Part shown: piece by piece, positions 21,591 to 33,400 of the stretch
Layout: every line of letters starts with the position of its first letter
How positions within the stretch are numbered: the first letter of the stretch is position 1
Source: Hyaloperonospora brassicae
Taxonomy: Eukaryota; Oomycota; Peronosporomycetes; Peronosporales; Peronosporaceae
Assembly (NCBI GenBank): GCA_947650285.1
Contig: CANTFL010000851.1
Span: forward strand, 1-64,000
DNA: 64,000 nucleotides
Direction of reading: 5' to 3'
Notes under the pieces: generated by a model
Databases searched by the model: none
Told to the model about the DNA's origin: nothing
The model's input: only the letters and a program-made list of their open reading frames with translations
Made by a program: the position numbers and the translations under genes

Positions 21591-23538
21591 ATCCGCGCAC
21601 ACTGGCGCAAATAATTATCAAAAGTAGGCGATGCTTCTGCCTAAGGGTGATTGCAATGAATACGATCGAAGAATATAACAAATTGCGGGAAGATTCATCC
21701 GTGATATCGTGACGAATCGGATCGACTGCGCTCGAAGCCATTGAATATGGACCACGAGACCACACGCAGGTAAGCCCTAACGTGTTGTCTCGGATTGAAC
21801 TTAGGGAGAAATCAATGTTGTAAGTCATAGTCATGTCTGTAAGACAACAATTGCAAGTGATAGGTGTCGATCATGTCTTGTAATGCACACAACGTTTTAC
21901 TCTGATAAAAGAACATCCACACGCCTAATTCTAGCTGATATGGGGGATCTTTGTAACGGTTCAAAGCGACGCGTGGTATGTGTAAAAAGAAATAGTCATT
22001 ATTTGACGAAAATAACTTCAAAACTTAACGAGCACGTATCGCATCGCAAACAACCTCTGTAAATTTCGAGGATAATTGCTTTCAATGGCTTGAATAAATA
22101 AAATCGTAGCTCACAACTCGTTTAGTTCCCGCGTCATCATGATGTAGAAGGTCGCTCTATGTCGCATAAAATTTGCATCACATACAACGAAAAAGGTTGA
22201 AGCATGCTTTCGCAGCGCATATACCGAAGTGATCGAAAGTCTGGACTTGTAATAGCTATATGTATCTCGTTTACCTAAAGACACGCTCAATCAGCGTCCC
22301 TCTCCAATACTCGAGACATTCAGTGGATCACTGCAAGATGGGCTCTTGCGTTCTGACATAAGTAATTCTCCAGACCCAACCATATGCAAAGACGTTTATA
22401 ATATCGTGAGACAAACAATCAAAAGGTCGACTAGACCTTCTCCGGATCAGCGCAAACGAAGTTCGCAATCGCGTAGCTACCTAACATCAATTGATCGGGG
22501 GCTCAGCGCAGGCAATTCTTTGATTTTCATGGGTTTTGCTATCACTCATCTTTCCAAACACCTTGCGAAGGTGGCCAAAAATGTATTTCTCGTTGGACCG
22601 CGCCGGAAATAGGGTGTCTACGAACGTATATGCTGTCAAATTAAACTAATTGCAACATTTGAATGGGCAAATATTATGCGAGTCATGCTACTGAAATTGT
22701 CGAAATCCTTTTTAGGCCCCTGCTGCAGCAAATTTACCTCCCACGGCTAGCCGCCGGGTGTGATGACTGCGGTTAGATTTTATTCCTGGACCGCTTAAAG
22801 AATTGGTTAAGTCGCGCTTCCTATCTAAAGATACGAATATTGCGCGGCCTGACATGGCATGAATACTATGTATGTTCGAAATAGTTGGTTGAGCGGTGAT
22901 CGTTGTACATTTTGGTTTTTTAAACGAATGAGCGATGCGCCATCACCCTGCTACCTTTTTGATACAGAAGATGAGGCTGGTATAGGCTTAAGTTAGTTTG
23001 CGCATACGGAAGTCTTTACGACGTTTATTATAAAAATCGCCAATTGCTCCATTACACTTCCGCAGAATTAGCCATTGTCGCATGACAAAGTACTTTGACC
23101 CCGGTACGGGTTCGATCTCGCGCCGAACATATATAACAAATTTTACCCAGACCACCGCAATAATTTTTTGAGATAACACTATAGAATACAGACGTGCAAG
23201 CGCGAAAACGGGGACCTTCTTACGAGCAAGTTAGTTGCAGAAATATGCCGCGAAGCTCTTATCGCGTGAAAACTTTGGTTCAATGCAACTAAGACGCTCG
23301 TGATGACCTGGCCTCGAGTCTGAAACATCAGGGTCGATTTGTTTGATCCCTATCAGCTTATTTACCGATTGACATATCCCATAGGGCTAAATAAGATAGG
23401 AGACCGCAGGCGCATCGCGGGGTAGAAGTTTAGAAAGATGTGTGAGTACTAAGAAAAGCTCCAGTCATCGTAATTGACAATGATATTGAAGGAGGGTGGT
23501 CGCAAGAGCAGAATTATGTCAAATTAATGGAGAGCTGT
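21591..23538. other. Intergenic or decayed DNA, no gene recognised
   Basis: A frame at 22,346-22,612 encodes a basic 88-residue peptide with no recognised motif. No LTR matching copy B could be found that would close that element. A string at about 23,100-23,127 with GGTTCGAT recalls a tRNA T-loop, but the stem does not pair. Confidence 0.4.
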
Positions 23539-23931
23539 TGAAACGGGGCAGCCCGTTACATGGAATTGTCACATTAAAGAAAGTGACAATGAAGAATATG
23601 AAGTTGAATATTCTTTGAGCAATATCAACGAAGTGGTGATATTGAAGGGTCTACCAAAGGGTCTGTTCATTGGTATGATATCTTGATGATATCAAACTAC
23701 CAATCGCCGCAAGACGCGCGCAATGAGTGGTGACGAGACGTCACCATACTCTCAGTTATATTAGCATGATATAAGTTAAGTCAAACAGAGAGACAGTGGA
23801 TTGAAGACTTAATTATATTAATATAAAAGTTCTGCTTTTACCTTACCTACGCTTCCTCGCTTGCCTTGTGTACGTCTGTCGGGGCACCGATACCCTTGCG
23901 TTAAGTTCACGCAAGGGTGTGCCCCGTTACA
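23539..23931 (+). mobile_element. Copia-type solo LTR 1 (393 bp)
   Basis: The element begins TGAAACGGGG and ends CCCCGTTACA, near-perfect terminal inverted decamers. The flanking pentamers GCTGT (23,534-23,538) and GGTGT (23,932-23,936) match at four of five positions, compatible with an old 5-bp target duplication. It aligns along most of its length with the reverse complement of LTR 2 at 28,569-29,008 (shared blocks AAGGGTCTAC, CAATCG, GACGCGCGCAATG and ACTTAATT). It ends in a strong hairpin at 23,881-23,925. No copia pol sequence is adjacent, so it is probably a solo LTR. Confidence 0.7.
23881..23925 (+). terminator. 17-bp-stem hairpin at the end of copia LTR 1
   Basis: GGGGCAC (23,881-23,887) pairs with GTGCCCC (23,919-23,925), and ACCCTTGCGT (23,892-23,901) pairs with ACGCAAGGGT (23,909-23,918). 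There is a 4-nt bulge and a 7-nt loop. It lies just before the LTR terminus, where RNA 3' ends are formed in many LTR elements. A role in RNA processing is an inference from position. Confidence 0.55.
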
Positions 23932-24099
23932 GGTGTCGCTCACGTCGCGTGGGCGACGACGTGACACAGAATATGAGCTGAAGTAACATCCAGTCTCATG
24001 GAAGTATTTGCTTCCATTTATGTAATCTGGATCCCTTGATCGGCATAGTTGCCTACGGACACTGAACCGAGAGCCAAAGTACCTTTAAGTACCTGCTTC

Positions 24100-26200
24100 G
24101 ATGTGGGTTTTAGACAGGCGCACGAGCCGAAAGCCTCTACTTTGGCGCGGCATGAGTCTTTCACATACGCACGGAAAGTACTTGCAAGTGGCGCACAAAA
24201 TCTTAATAATGTCGTGCAGGGTCATGTCACTTTACACGCGCATGAGGCGCTGCTCGATAGTGCAATGCCCAGAGCTACTACATTGCTATGGCGATGATAG
24301 GGTGGTCAACCTTCAATCGACGCATGAAGCTGAACTTAAGTTGACTAAAACCAGTGACTATAGCGATTTTTCTGGACTGATTCTGAACGCGGGGAAGACG
24401 AAAACCATTGCATTGCATGCGCACGGACTACCTGCAGACATTTTCTGGCCAGCAAAGTTATCGAAGTCGAGTGAGACCTATCAACATCTGGGGATCTAAG
24501 TAGGGAGCAAGGTCAGTACGAGTTCTGACTGGAAACTTGCGGAGTTCCAATCACGTACAAGACTAAGACTGGCGAGCCACAAGACTCTCGCAATAAAGCA
24601 GCGATCATTTATCGCTTCAGTAATCATCATCTATAAACCTCTGTAACGAGGACGGCATTCCTGGCCGGATACGGCCACGGAGAAATGGATCGACGGATTC
24701 ATAAAAACTTACGTCTAGCATGGGTTCTGTTTTGAGCTCTCAGAAGGTGGACGACAGACTTGGATAGCGGAGGCGGTCGCGAAGCCGCCCCGATATAGGT
24801 TTGGCTTGTAAATCCCAGAACTTGCAGCTGAGCTTATGGAGATGAAGGCCGTCACAATCATCGTGTGGGGAAACGACGCCTCCATTACGGATCAAGAGCT
24901 CGAATATCTCCCCTTCCAACCTGGCCAGTTACATGTCGGTACATCACTCCTGACACTATTCAAACCACATTCCCAGATTTGCGTGTTGGTTCAATTTTTA
25001 GGACGGTAGGTGCAAAGATGATCGAGCATTCGGGGATGAACGAAGAATTCTAAGAACAGAACGCGTGTTATCACGATTTGCACTCGTGTGAGCTTTTATA
25101 GGAGGGCTGGACTCGCCAAGCGACGGGCGATTAGAGTCAGATTTGACGAATCTACCAGCCCACCAAACACGGGACATGCGGCAAGTTTCTGTAGATGATT
25201 ATGGCTTCTGCTGCACAGAGTTGGTTCTGTACGCCACACTCGGGCGCCCACCTCTCCTGAATGCCCACGGAGTGCGACATACTTTTGTTTACTCACTTTC
25301 TGGGTGGGATGGCTTCCAATTGCGTCATTTCCTAAGCTGGAATCCTCGAATACCCGGAATTATCGCATAGACTTTCCATTTGAGGATTTCGATCGGGAAT
25401 ATTAGATCCTTTGTCATTCTGCTAGTGGAAAATATACGGAACCATTTTCGATCAGCATCGAGCTACATCAGGCTTATGCCCCTATGACTTTTCGCTCGAG
25501 TACGTTGCCATGGCACGGGTACTGGAGTCGCATCATCAACCGGACTCGAACAGGTCCGTCGTTAAATCGAATAAATTTAATCCTGAGAGACAAATTTCGG
25601 TGGTTTTTAAGACTGGATCTGCTCGCACAATTACGACCGACTTGACTTCCGGAATACACATCCATGTAAGTCGTCCACATCCAGCGCTGGTTAAACTTGT
25701 CCCATTGTGGTCGACGAATACCTGCAAAGATGTGTACGTACCTGTTTTAAAGCGCCATACTATCCACACTCATTACCACTGCCAAGCAGATTTGACTGAA
25801 AGGGCTGCATTTAGGTCAATGGAGGATACGGAGATAGCCGAGTCTCTTGACTATATTACCTGGAAAGATATAAAACAATACATGGCTCCACTGTAGGGAG
25901 GACTCAAGTTTTTACTGAGTAAGCCAAGGGCTTTTGTGAACTAAGATGAGCTCCATCAACGCCCAAACTGCCCGTTTGCCACCTGCACCGGGATCCACAA
26001 AGGCACACTCCATATCTTTCGGACACGTGATGAAGCGAAACGCTTATGGGACACTATCCCACGGTCGTAGGAACTAGTAGGGCTCGTAGAGTCTAGCGCC
26101 ATAGCAATCACATTTTTCAAGGGATGAAATTGAGCCCAGTACATACCGAGGTATGGCCAATTATGGCAGAACTTTTTCAAACACTGTCCTCCCACAAGCT
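24100..26200 (+). mobile_element. Degraded LINE (non-LTR retrotransposon) fragment 1
   Basis: One frame with a few stops runs from the RT catalytic box YGDD (about 24,288-24,299) through SGLILNAGKTKTIAL and TYQHLGI to WIDGFIKTY and WIAEAVAKPP. That is the order of motifs in the RT C-terminal half of oomycete LINEs. At about 25,957-26,060 a second island reads CPFATCTGIHKGTLHIF followed by EAKRLWDTI, the zinc-binding RT-associated motif found at the LINE C-terminus. The N-terminal endonuclease is not seen, fitting 5' truncation. No poly(A) tail was recognised. Confidence 0.65.
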
Positions 26201-26589
26201 AGACCTCCTGACTGGTCGGGTGTATAACGCACTCCTCCAACACTGGAGGCTTTTAGTATTACAGACAAATTAAAATACATGGAGGAAACGGTGAAGGTGC
26301 CGGTCACCTCACTTGAATACTACCATATACCGCTCAATGTTACTGATGGACGGGAGACTACACCAAGGAGCCGTTGCCACCACCCATCAGACGTATTCCC
26401 AGCCGACATCTTCAGCCATTCGTCAAGCTGTCTTTTTGGTCTACACGGCCCTCACAAAGCCAATTCTGACGCACCCATCACGAAGCTTCGTTGATTGTGA
26501 CACAATACAGTATGTGATGTTTTTTTAAGGTGGATGCAGAGGGGACCCGGGTCCGGGCGGATCCGGGTCGGCGATTGTAGTTATCGGCT

Positions 26590-27864
26590 CAGATGACATA
26601 TACCCCAGATTTCACGGGATGGCCAGCGTATCTCATGCAGCCACGACCACCACAAACAATTACGCGGGATACAGAAGTACCCTTGTTGATTTACGCAAGG
26701 CGTTTTTTAATATTGAGATGGATCCGCGTTGTCGGGCATAGTAAACTTATCCTGCGACACATGATCCAACGCAGCTCACCGAAATTATCCCGACTACGAT
26801 ATGTATACGAACAATGCCGCACCATCGCTGATAAGCTGCATACTGTGCACTGGGCACACCAGCTACTCAACTTTAGTTAAATTTTGACGCCCTGGCAGAT
26901 ATCGCTATAGGTACGGGGAAGAGCACCCAGTTTCTCGCGGAGGACTCTGCATAATTGCCACCGACATGGACAGTGGTTCTAGATTCTCTTAGAAAGGACA
27001 AAAATCACTGGATCTAAATGCATTCTGCTACGGGTCATCCAGCCGAGTATGAGGGCAGAATACAAACTTAGGCAAAGTGTTTTCACTGCCCACGCTAACA
27101 TCTCAGACGTTGGCAAGCTGCTAGGAGATGTGTAGGCTACTTGCGGTTGGACATTGGCGAGTCGAATGGTTTCTAAATGACTGAAATGTTACCCCTACCA
27201 TAAGCCACTGCATTTAAGCGCAATGACGACATACAAAACATTGTTCGATTAAATTAAGCAAATTGCGGAGAGAGCTATATTACACGAGAACGGCCATCGC
27301 TCGCTTCGGTGGTGATATAAGGCGTAAAGTCTACATCCACGACGGCAGTATGCAGCCAGATGTACGCGGCCCGTTTAGAACAACGAGATCCGCGGTGAAA
27401 TCAATTATCGAGGAGCTTCAGCGTACAAACAGGTCAACATATGCCAGGACGATGCCGTGTAAACCTTGGAATCCCCAAAATGATGTCAACTATCCCCACT
27501 CATGTCGATGACCTAAAACTCATCGCAATATGCGAAACCGTCAGAACGATTGGGGAACAACTCGACCGATGTCGGTGGAATCGAGGTTTGCCGCCCGCAT
27601 ACTCGACGTCAAGAGGAGAGGCTAATAATCCCGTATGCGAACGAAGTTGTTTATCTTGCCGAAAATAAGCATCGCACGAAGGCGACGTGGCTCACCATCG
27701 ACTTTGAAGCTAAGCACGATATTTTACGAATCGCTGCTAAACGTATTGGCACTAATTGTGCATGTTGCACAGAGCAGCTAAAAGGACGTTTAGCCACAGT
27801 TAGTATGTTCCTCCATCTCCGCCTAGTAGGAAGCCCCACTCCCACTGGATGTCTTCGCTTTTAA
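26590..27864 (+). mobile_element. Possible second LINE fragment
   Basis: At about 26,678 the plus strand encodes TLVDLRKAFFNIEMD, resembling the first catalytic segment of LINE RT (LhDhxKAFD). At about 27,503 it encodes HVDDLKLIAI, resembling the x-x-DD box, and at about 27,770 LKGRLATVSMF, resembling the conserved arginine-rich segment after it. The three islands are in LINE order and on one strand, but frames shift and similarity is weak. This may be a second, older copy of the fragment at 24.1-26.2 kb. Confidence 0.35.
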
Positions 27865-28568
27865 GTTTCCAGCATAAATAAAAAGCAAGTCAGATACAAC
27901 TAAAGCAAGTAAGTATGGCACGAAATAAACGGCCGCACGATGTTCAGGTTTGCGGCATCAACGTAACCACATGATTTTAATAAAGAGGCATCTTGACGCT
28001 GTCGTGGAAAGCGCACGGGGTAGTCCAGGTGTGCTCAATCGCGTCGAAATTATGATGCAAACTCGGACGGTGCGTGGCGCGAGGAGACGGCCTTAATCAA
28101 AGCCATCCAGATCGATTATGCGCGCAGCGAAATTGCAACGGCTGCTTCATCAGGCGACCGGGGACTCAACGTCAAGTTGTAATGGTGAATCCCAGAGTTT
28201 ATTTGCGTGACAAACACGTGAAACGGCGTGATCGTATCAATTGGATTGGTGGCAACAAGGCCTATCGTCGATGTTGGATTAAAACCAGCACGATCGACAT
28301 TTAATATCGTCTACTGTAACTTAAAGGTGTCGAGCGCGATGGAAGTAATCCAACATCGACTATTATCCTTCATTCAGCGTGAAGAAGGCTTATAGATGAA
28401 GATGCTCGACTTAGAGGGTTTATAGTCAGGCGCAGGCGATCTGCGAAATACTACAGTCACAAAATGTCTTCCGGTTCAGCAACCAGCCTTCTCATCGCCT
28501 ACTACTTCGTCTCCCTGGTGATCTTAGGTAGAACGAAATGCGCGCGAGATGTCCGTCAAAAGTTATCG
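27865..28568. other. Unassigned DNA before copia LTR 2, with a 15-bp inverted repeat
   Basis: A short frame (28,074-28,304) has no recognised domain. GTCGATGTTGGATTA at 28,267-28,281 and its exact reverse complement at 28,346-28,360 form a perfect 15-bp inverted repeat with a 64-nt spacer. Because this lies on the internal side of the minus-oriented LTR 2, it could be a remnant of that element's leader. Confidence 0.35.
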
Positions 28569-29008
28569 TGTAACGGGGCACTGGTGACAACGTTTTGGTT
28601 GACCAGTACGGAGCTCACTTCCACTGACAACAGTGATAGTCAGTGCTCTGCTAAGTGTTGCGCCAACACAGAGGTAGGAAAGGAGACTAGTGAACACGCT
28701 AGTATCTGGTAAAACAAAAACCGTTATTTAATACAATTAAGTCCTATCAATCAAATGTCTCTGTTTATCTTGACTTGATTATATTAATCAACTAAACGTA
28801 TGATGGCGTCCACTCACTACCCATTGCGCGCGTCTAGCAGCGATTGGTGGGTTGATATAATCACGATATCAACCAATGAGTAGACCCTTCGGTCATATTC
28901 AACAACATAGTCATGCACTGTGGTATTGTTGACATACTATATAACGTAATATTCTTAATTGTCACTTATGCTTTGGGACGATATCATGTAACGGGATACC
29001 CCGTTACA
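28569..29008 (-). mobile_element. Copia-type solo LTR 2 (440 bp)
   Basis: Read on the minus strand it starts TGTAACGGGG (at 29,008) and ends CCCCGTTACA (at 28,569), exact inverted decamers. The flanking pentamers TATCG (28,564-28,568) and AATCG (29,009-29,013) agree at four of five positions. It is homologous to LTR 1 but in opposite orientation. No copia coding sequence was recognised next to it. Confidence 0.7.
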
Positions 29009-29550
29009 AATCGGGCATCGGTAGCGATGTCCTCGTCGTAAAGCAAGCAGTTACGGTCAAATGCATAGGAGCCTCGCCGCTTTAATTGAAGAAGTCGATT
29101 TTTACGACGTCAGATCACGACGAGACCGCGGGCATTTTGGCTGGCCGATGCTATTCAGCGAGCTCGCGGTCAACTAAAATATTACTGTTCATGTTTTGTT
29201 TCCCGACCGTATCGGTGAACATAGTAGCAGATCATATGATTTCCGCGACGTCCGCATGATGGCCAAGGATATCCCGATCGAATGAAGTGAGCAGTTGAAG
29301 TCATCGAATTGTGCATACCTGCGTCAGCGCCACGAATTGGAAGGGTGCTTATCCTACGTTAAAAGGACCAAGAAGTTCTACCAGGTGTAACGAGGTTATG
29401 TCCGGTTTGCCTACATCACTATGGGGCTCACGAAGAATTACTAGGAGTTAGTGAATGATAACGCATATGAAATGCTCCTTAGCTCTTAATTGAAATAGTT
29501 TATATACGTCTGTAAGCCAAGCACAAAGAGATCATAATCCATTATTCTAA

Positions 29551-29666
29551 TTTTGGGTCTCAAACCTGCTCTACGAGGCGATAGGAATGTGACGCATTGT
29601 GACCGCAATTTTAGGCCTCGAACCTTCTTCCTGGCGCGATAGGAATGTGACGCACGGAAACTGCTA
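29551..29666. repeat. Tandem duplication, 2 x 58 bp
   Basis: Unit 1 (29,551-29,608) and unit 2 (29,609-29,666) share the core CGATAGGAATGTGACGCA and the flanking TTTTxGGxCTCxAACC. A short third start follows at about 29,666. Function unknown. Confidence 0.7.
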
Positions 29667-30400
29667 ATTTGGTAACAATTATAACCTTCCTGTGTACTTT
29701 GTTTACGTTGCTACGACTCATATTGTAGGGCCTGCAATTGAAGTGTAAAAGGTTGTCTATAAGTTCGACTCCCCGCTATACTTCCCCTGTGTCGTATCTG
29801 TCATGACAACACCAGGGTTGAGTACTAAATATACTCAAAAATTTACTTGGCTTCGTATAAATATCGTCAAAAACGATATTTTTTGGATTATTTAGATTTT
29901 AGAAAGGATTATAGCGACGTTGATTAACGAGCTAGGCCCAGTATTCTGCAATACCTGAATTACCTGTCAAGGAACCAGCAATGACATCGTCCATTTGAGT
30001 ACTGCTACCAAATTATCAATTTTTAAGACATAGAACTGGCAGGATAGCATAGAAAATCTTTCAGTAAAAATTCTGTTTACACTCGCGGCATTCAACGGAA
30101 ACATTCATACGCACCACCGCATTCATCGCACCATACTGCTACCATCTCCACAGCACGTAAGAAACAGGTTAGCTTGAATGTTTGTATCATCAGATCCAGT
30201 GCCGTACCGGTCAGGACACTTTTGTACAGCGTGTTCGAATGTGCCCAAAAGTGCTGCCATGTTCACGTGTGCAATCTATTGAAGACAAGTTCACGATTCA
30301 TATAAGTCAACTGACCCGGCGCACAGCACAATTTGATTATCTTATAGTTTTTTGTGCGCTTTCTCATATTCATCCACAACATTGCAATCAATTAACGAGC
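29667..30400. other. No gene recognised
   Basis: A 73-codon frame at 30,182-30,403 has no recognised motif. The composition begins to change to AT-rich near 30,400. Confidence 0.4.
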
Positions 30401-33400
30401 TAACTTTGGTTATGAAAATTTAATTTAATAAGGCAAAAATTAAGAACATTAGAGATCAAAAAAATTGTTTTAATAATACTTTTCTGTACAATCAGTTCTT
30501 TCTACCTAAATATTGACCAGAGATACAAATTAATTGCTGCATTTAAAAATGACGCTGATATAGATAAATACATACATAATATAAATTCAGAAATTTATAT
30601 ATATTTTCTCAATTTGTGGTTAGAGATATGTTATTAGGAAAAATATTTTACAAAAAGGACGGCTAAACTATATAGCAATTTTGTTCCAATCTATACAAAA
30701 ATGCTAAATAATTACTAAATATAAACTAGGGCCCTGTTTAATTTAACCACTTTTGCATATAATCTATAGACACGTTAATTGTTAAAAATAAGTTGATTAC
30801 CAATAATTTCAGATGTTACGTTCTTTTTTCTGATTGACAACTTTTTTTTGGTAAAAATATGTTTCGCGATTCATAGAGATGATTTAATATCATTTGATAT
30901 CGATAATTTTAAAATGTATATAACCTACAAATCTAACTAAAAGGGACGATTTAATCTTGTTACATGCATGGGAGTATCTCGTCACAATATATCGCGCGCT
31001 GGGTCTGAAGAAGAGGCTTTGTGGTTGTACAGCTCAATATATAGGTCTCTGCAGTTACAACATTGAAGGGGGATTGGTACCGATTTTTTGCGTCGTTAAC
31101 CGACGTAGCGTTGAGTATAATTTAAAGTATATCGACAATACAAGTTTTTGATCGTCACAAACATGTGGATGTTGCTCAATTGTAAATGCCATGCGGCAAA
31201 ATGATCGAAATATTACGACTTAACTTCAATTAGTAAGACATGTAGCATTGCCACCACAACTTCTTATAAAAGATATGTTAAGCTTTACGAGACGTACAGG
31301 CCTACTGAATTTCTACTACACTAGGATAATCGATAACAAACGGCATCGACTACGATTGTCAATTGAATTAGAGGCCTTAAGTTTGCTGTACTCAGAAATT
31401 TATCATACGACGAAGAATCCAGCATTGTTTTATGGGACGTCTGCTATGCACAAGTGCCTATTAAATTGAATCTTGCAAGCCGTTATACTGATGTCTATGT
31501 AAATATCTAATATGGCACGTATCTTTGGAACCAAAACTTAATAGCTGAAACTCTACCTGCGAAAACGGTGGTAAAATCGTACCTCAAAACATATAGGTTA
31601 GATCTTACTGATACCAAAGTAAAATTTGACTTGTATCTTAATGGTTTTGACGAGAATCAACGTCCCTTCAACATACTAAGTAAAGCAGTGGTCTTTTTAA
31701 GTAATATAATACAATGTGTTCTCATTCAAATTAGTAATTATACGAAACTTCAACGATGTTACCGTAAGCAAAATGATTGCGACGTGAACATACGCATATA
31801 GTAGCTTATCGTGAGTAGACACTTCATCCGTCATGATAGAATCGCCTTTAAAACACGGTCAGAATATTAAGTTAGCTATCTATAAGTGTTGCATGTGCGA
31901 CGTTGTAGCCCAATACGATAAAGCCACCTTCTACCGGTACGGGAGGCGAATGAGAATCAACATGTATTGATTTTATATTTTAGAACGCTGCGGACCTATT
32001 TATGAGGTCTTCATGCAGGTTGTAAAATGAAAGAGCTTTACATACAACACGAATATAGGCGTCGACGAGCGGTAACTATCAAGCTTAAGCACAAAATCCG
32101 CATATGAATACTTGGATAATGTAAAGATGCCTGCATCTCTAAACAGAGTTTAAATATTTCGATCCCAAGGTGTCGTCAAAGTTTAAGAAATTACGCGTCC
32201 GTCAATAAGAGAATAAACAATGGAAATATAATGCTGTCTTTTGCTGATTTAGTTGGCTGCTCAAGCTGAAAAAAATGCCAATTTTGTTGTATACATTAAT
32301 TCTCCTCAGTCCAATTTGTCATGACAAATGTATTTTTGTAAGATCATACATTTTATTCGTGTTGATTTGATAATGCTCATAAACGGGACGAGCCGTCAAC
32401 TGAGATATTATTTTTGAAGAAATGTTATTCGAAACAATCGTGATACACGAGGTATAGGCATCACGCCAAAAAAAAGAAATGTTCTTAATGCATAGAAGCA
32501 ATACAAAAAGATGATATGATCAAGACCAGCGGTCGTATAAATTAATGTCATATTGAATGGGTCACTCTGATAACTTTCAGAATCTATCAATTAAGTATTA
32601 CTTAGATACCTCGGATATACGCTCGCTATCACTATCATTGCTCTTGCGGCTATCGACTACACAAAATAGTAGTAGATCGCTTTAAATATAAACACTATCT
32701 TTACTATAGTAATTATAAAGTTTTATCCAATCTCGGTCCTGTAAGGAAAAATGTAAATATATATACTGATAAACTAAAAAGTTGTAATGATACCTTATAC
32801 TGTTAACGGTCGGGATAGTTGCCATCCTACTATATAATTAATGGCAATATGTTTCTAAAAAACGTGAATACTTACGATAATCGGACTAGCTTCGGTAACG
32901 ATTGTGACATTTTAAGAAGAACAGCTATTCTTGACAATTTCCAAACGAGAAATTGTTTAAATGGATGTACAATCATTGTTTTTATTCCTATTGTTAATAG
33001 GATGTAGAACACTTCATGTAGGACAGGGTATAAAATCGTGAATAGAGTATACACCGCGATTCCTATTTTTATATCTTATATGTAGCAATCTATAATAGGC
33101 ATATCGATTTCTATATTTATTTCCTTTCATGGATGGATATAAATATATCAGTTTGCCTATTAAGCTTACGACAAAACGAATATTGCCACCAAGATCATAA
33201 GGAATAACACGATTATTGGGTCGATGGTGACTTTACTGATAAAATGCGACAAAGACTTTACAGACATATTTCTTTATTTTGAACATAATATTAACAGGTT
33301 ATTACAGATAATTGAATTTTTGCGATAGAAGATGTAGCAAATTGTGCAATTAATAGTTAATTACTAGACAGGCCGATCTAGGGAGAACGGGTATACCTTT

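Noticed and set aside
21591..22620. 3' LTR of copy B
   Set aside because: No 15-bp GGATCGC array, terminal TGTGGAGAAG or other LTR landmark could be found.
23100..23127. tRNA-like string with GGTTCGAT
   Set aside because: The T-stem does not pair around the loop and no acceptor or anticodon arm could be built.
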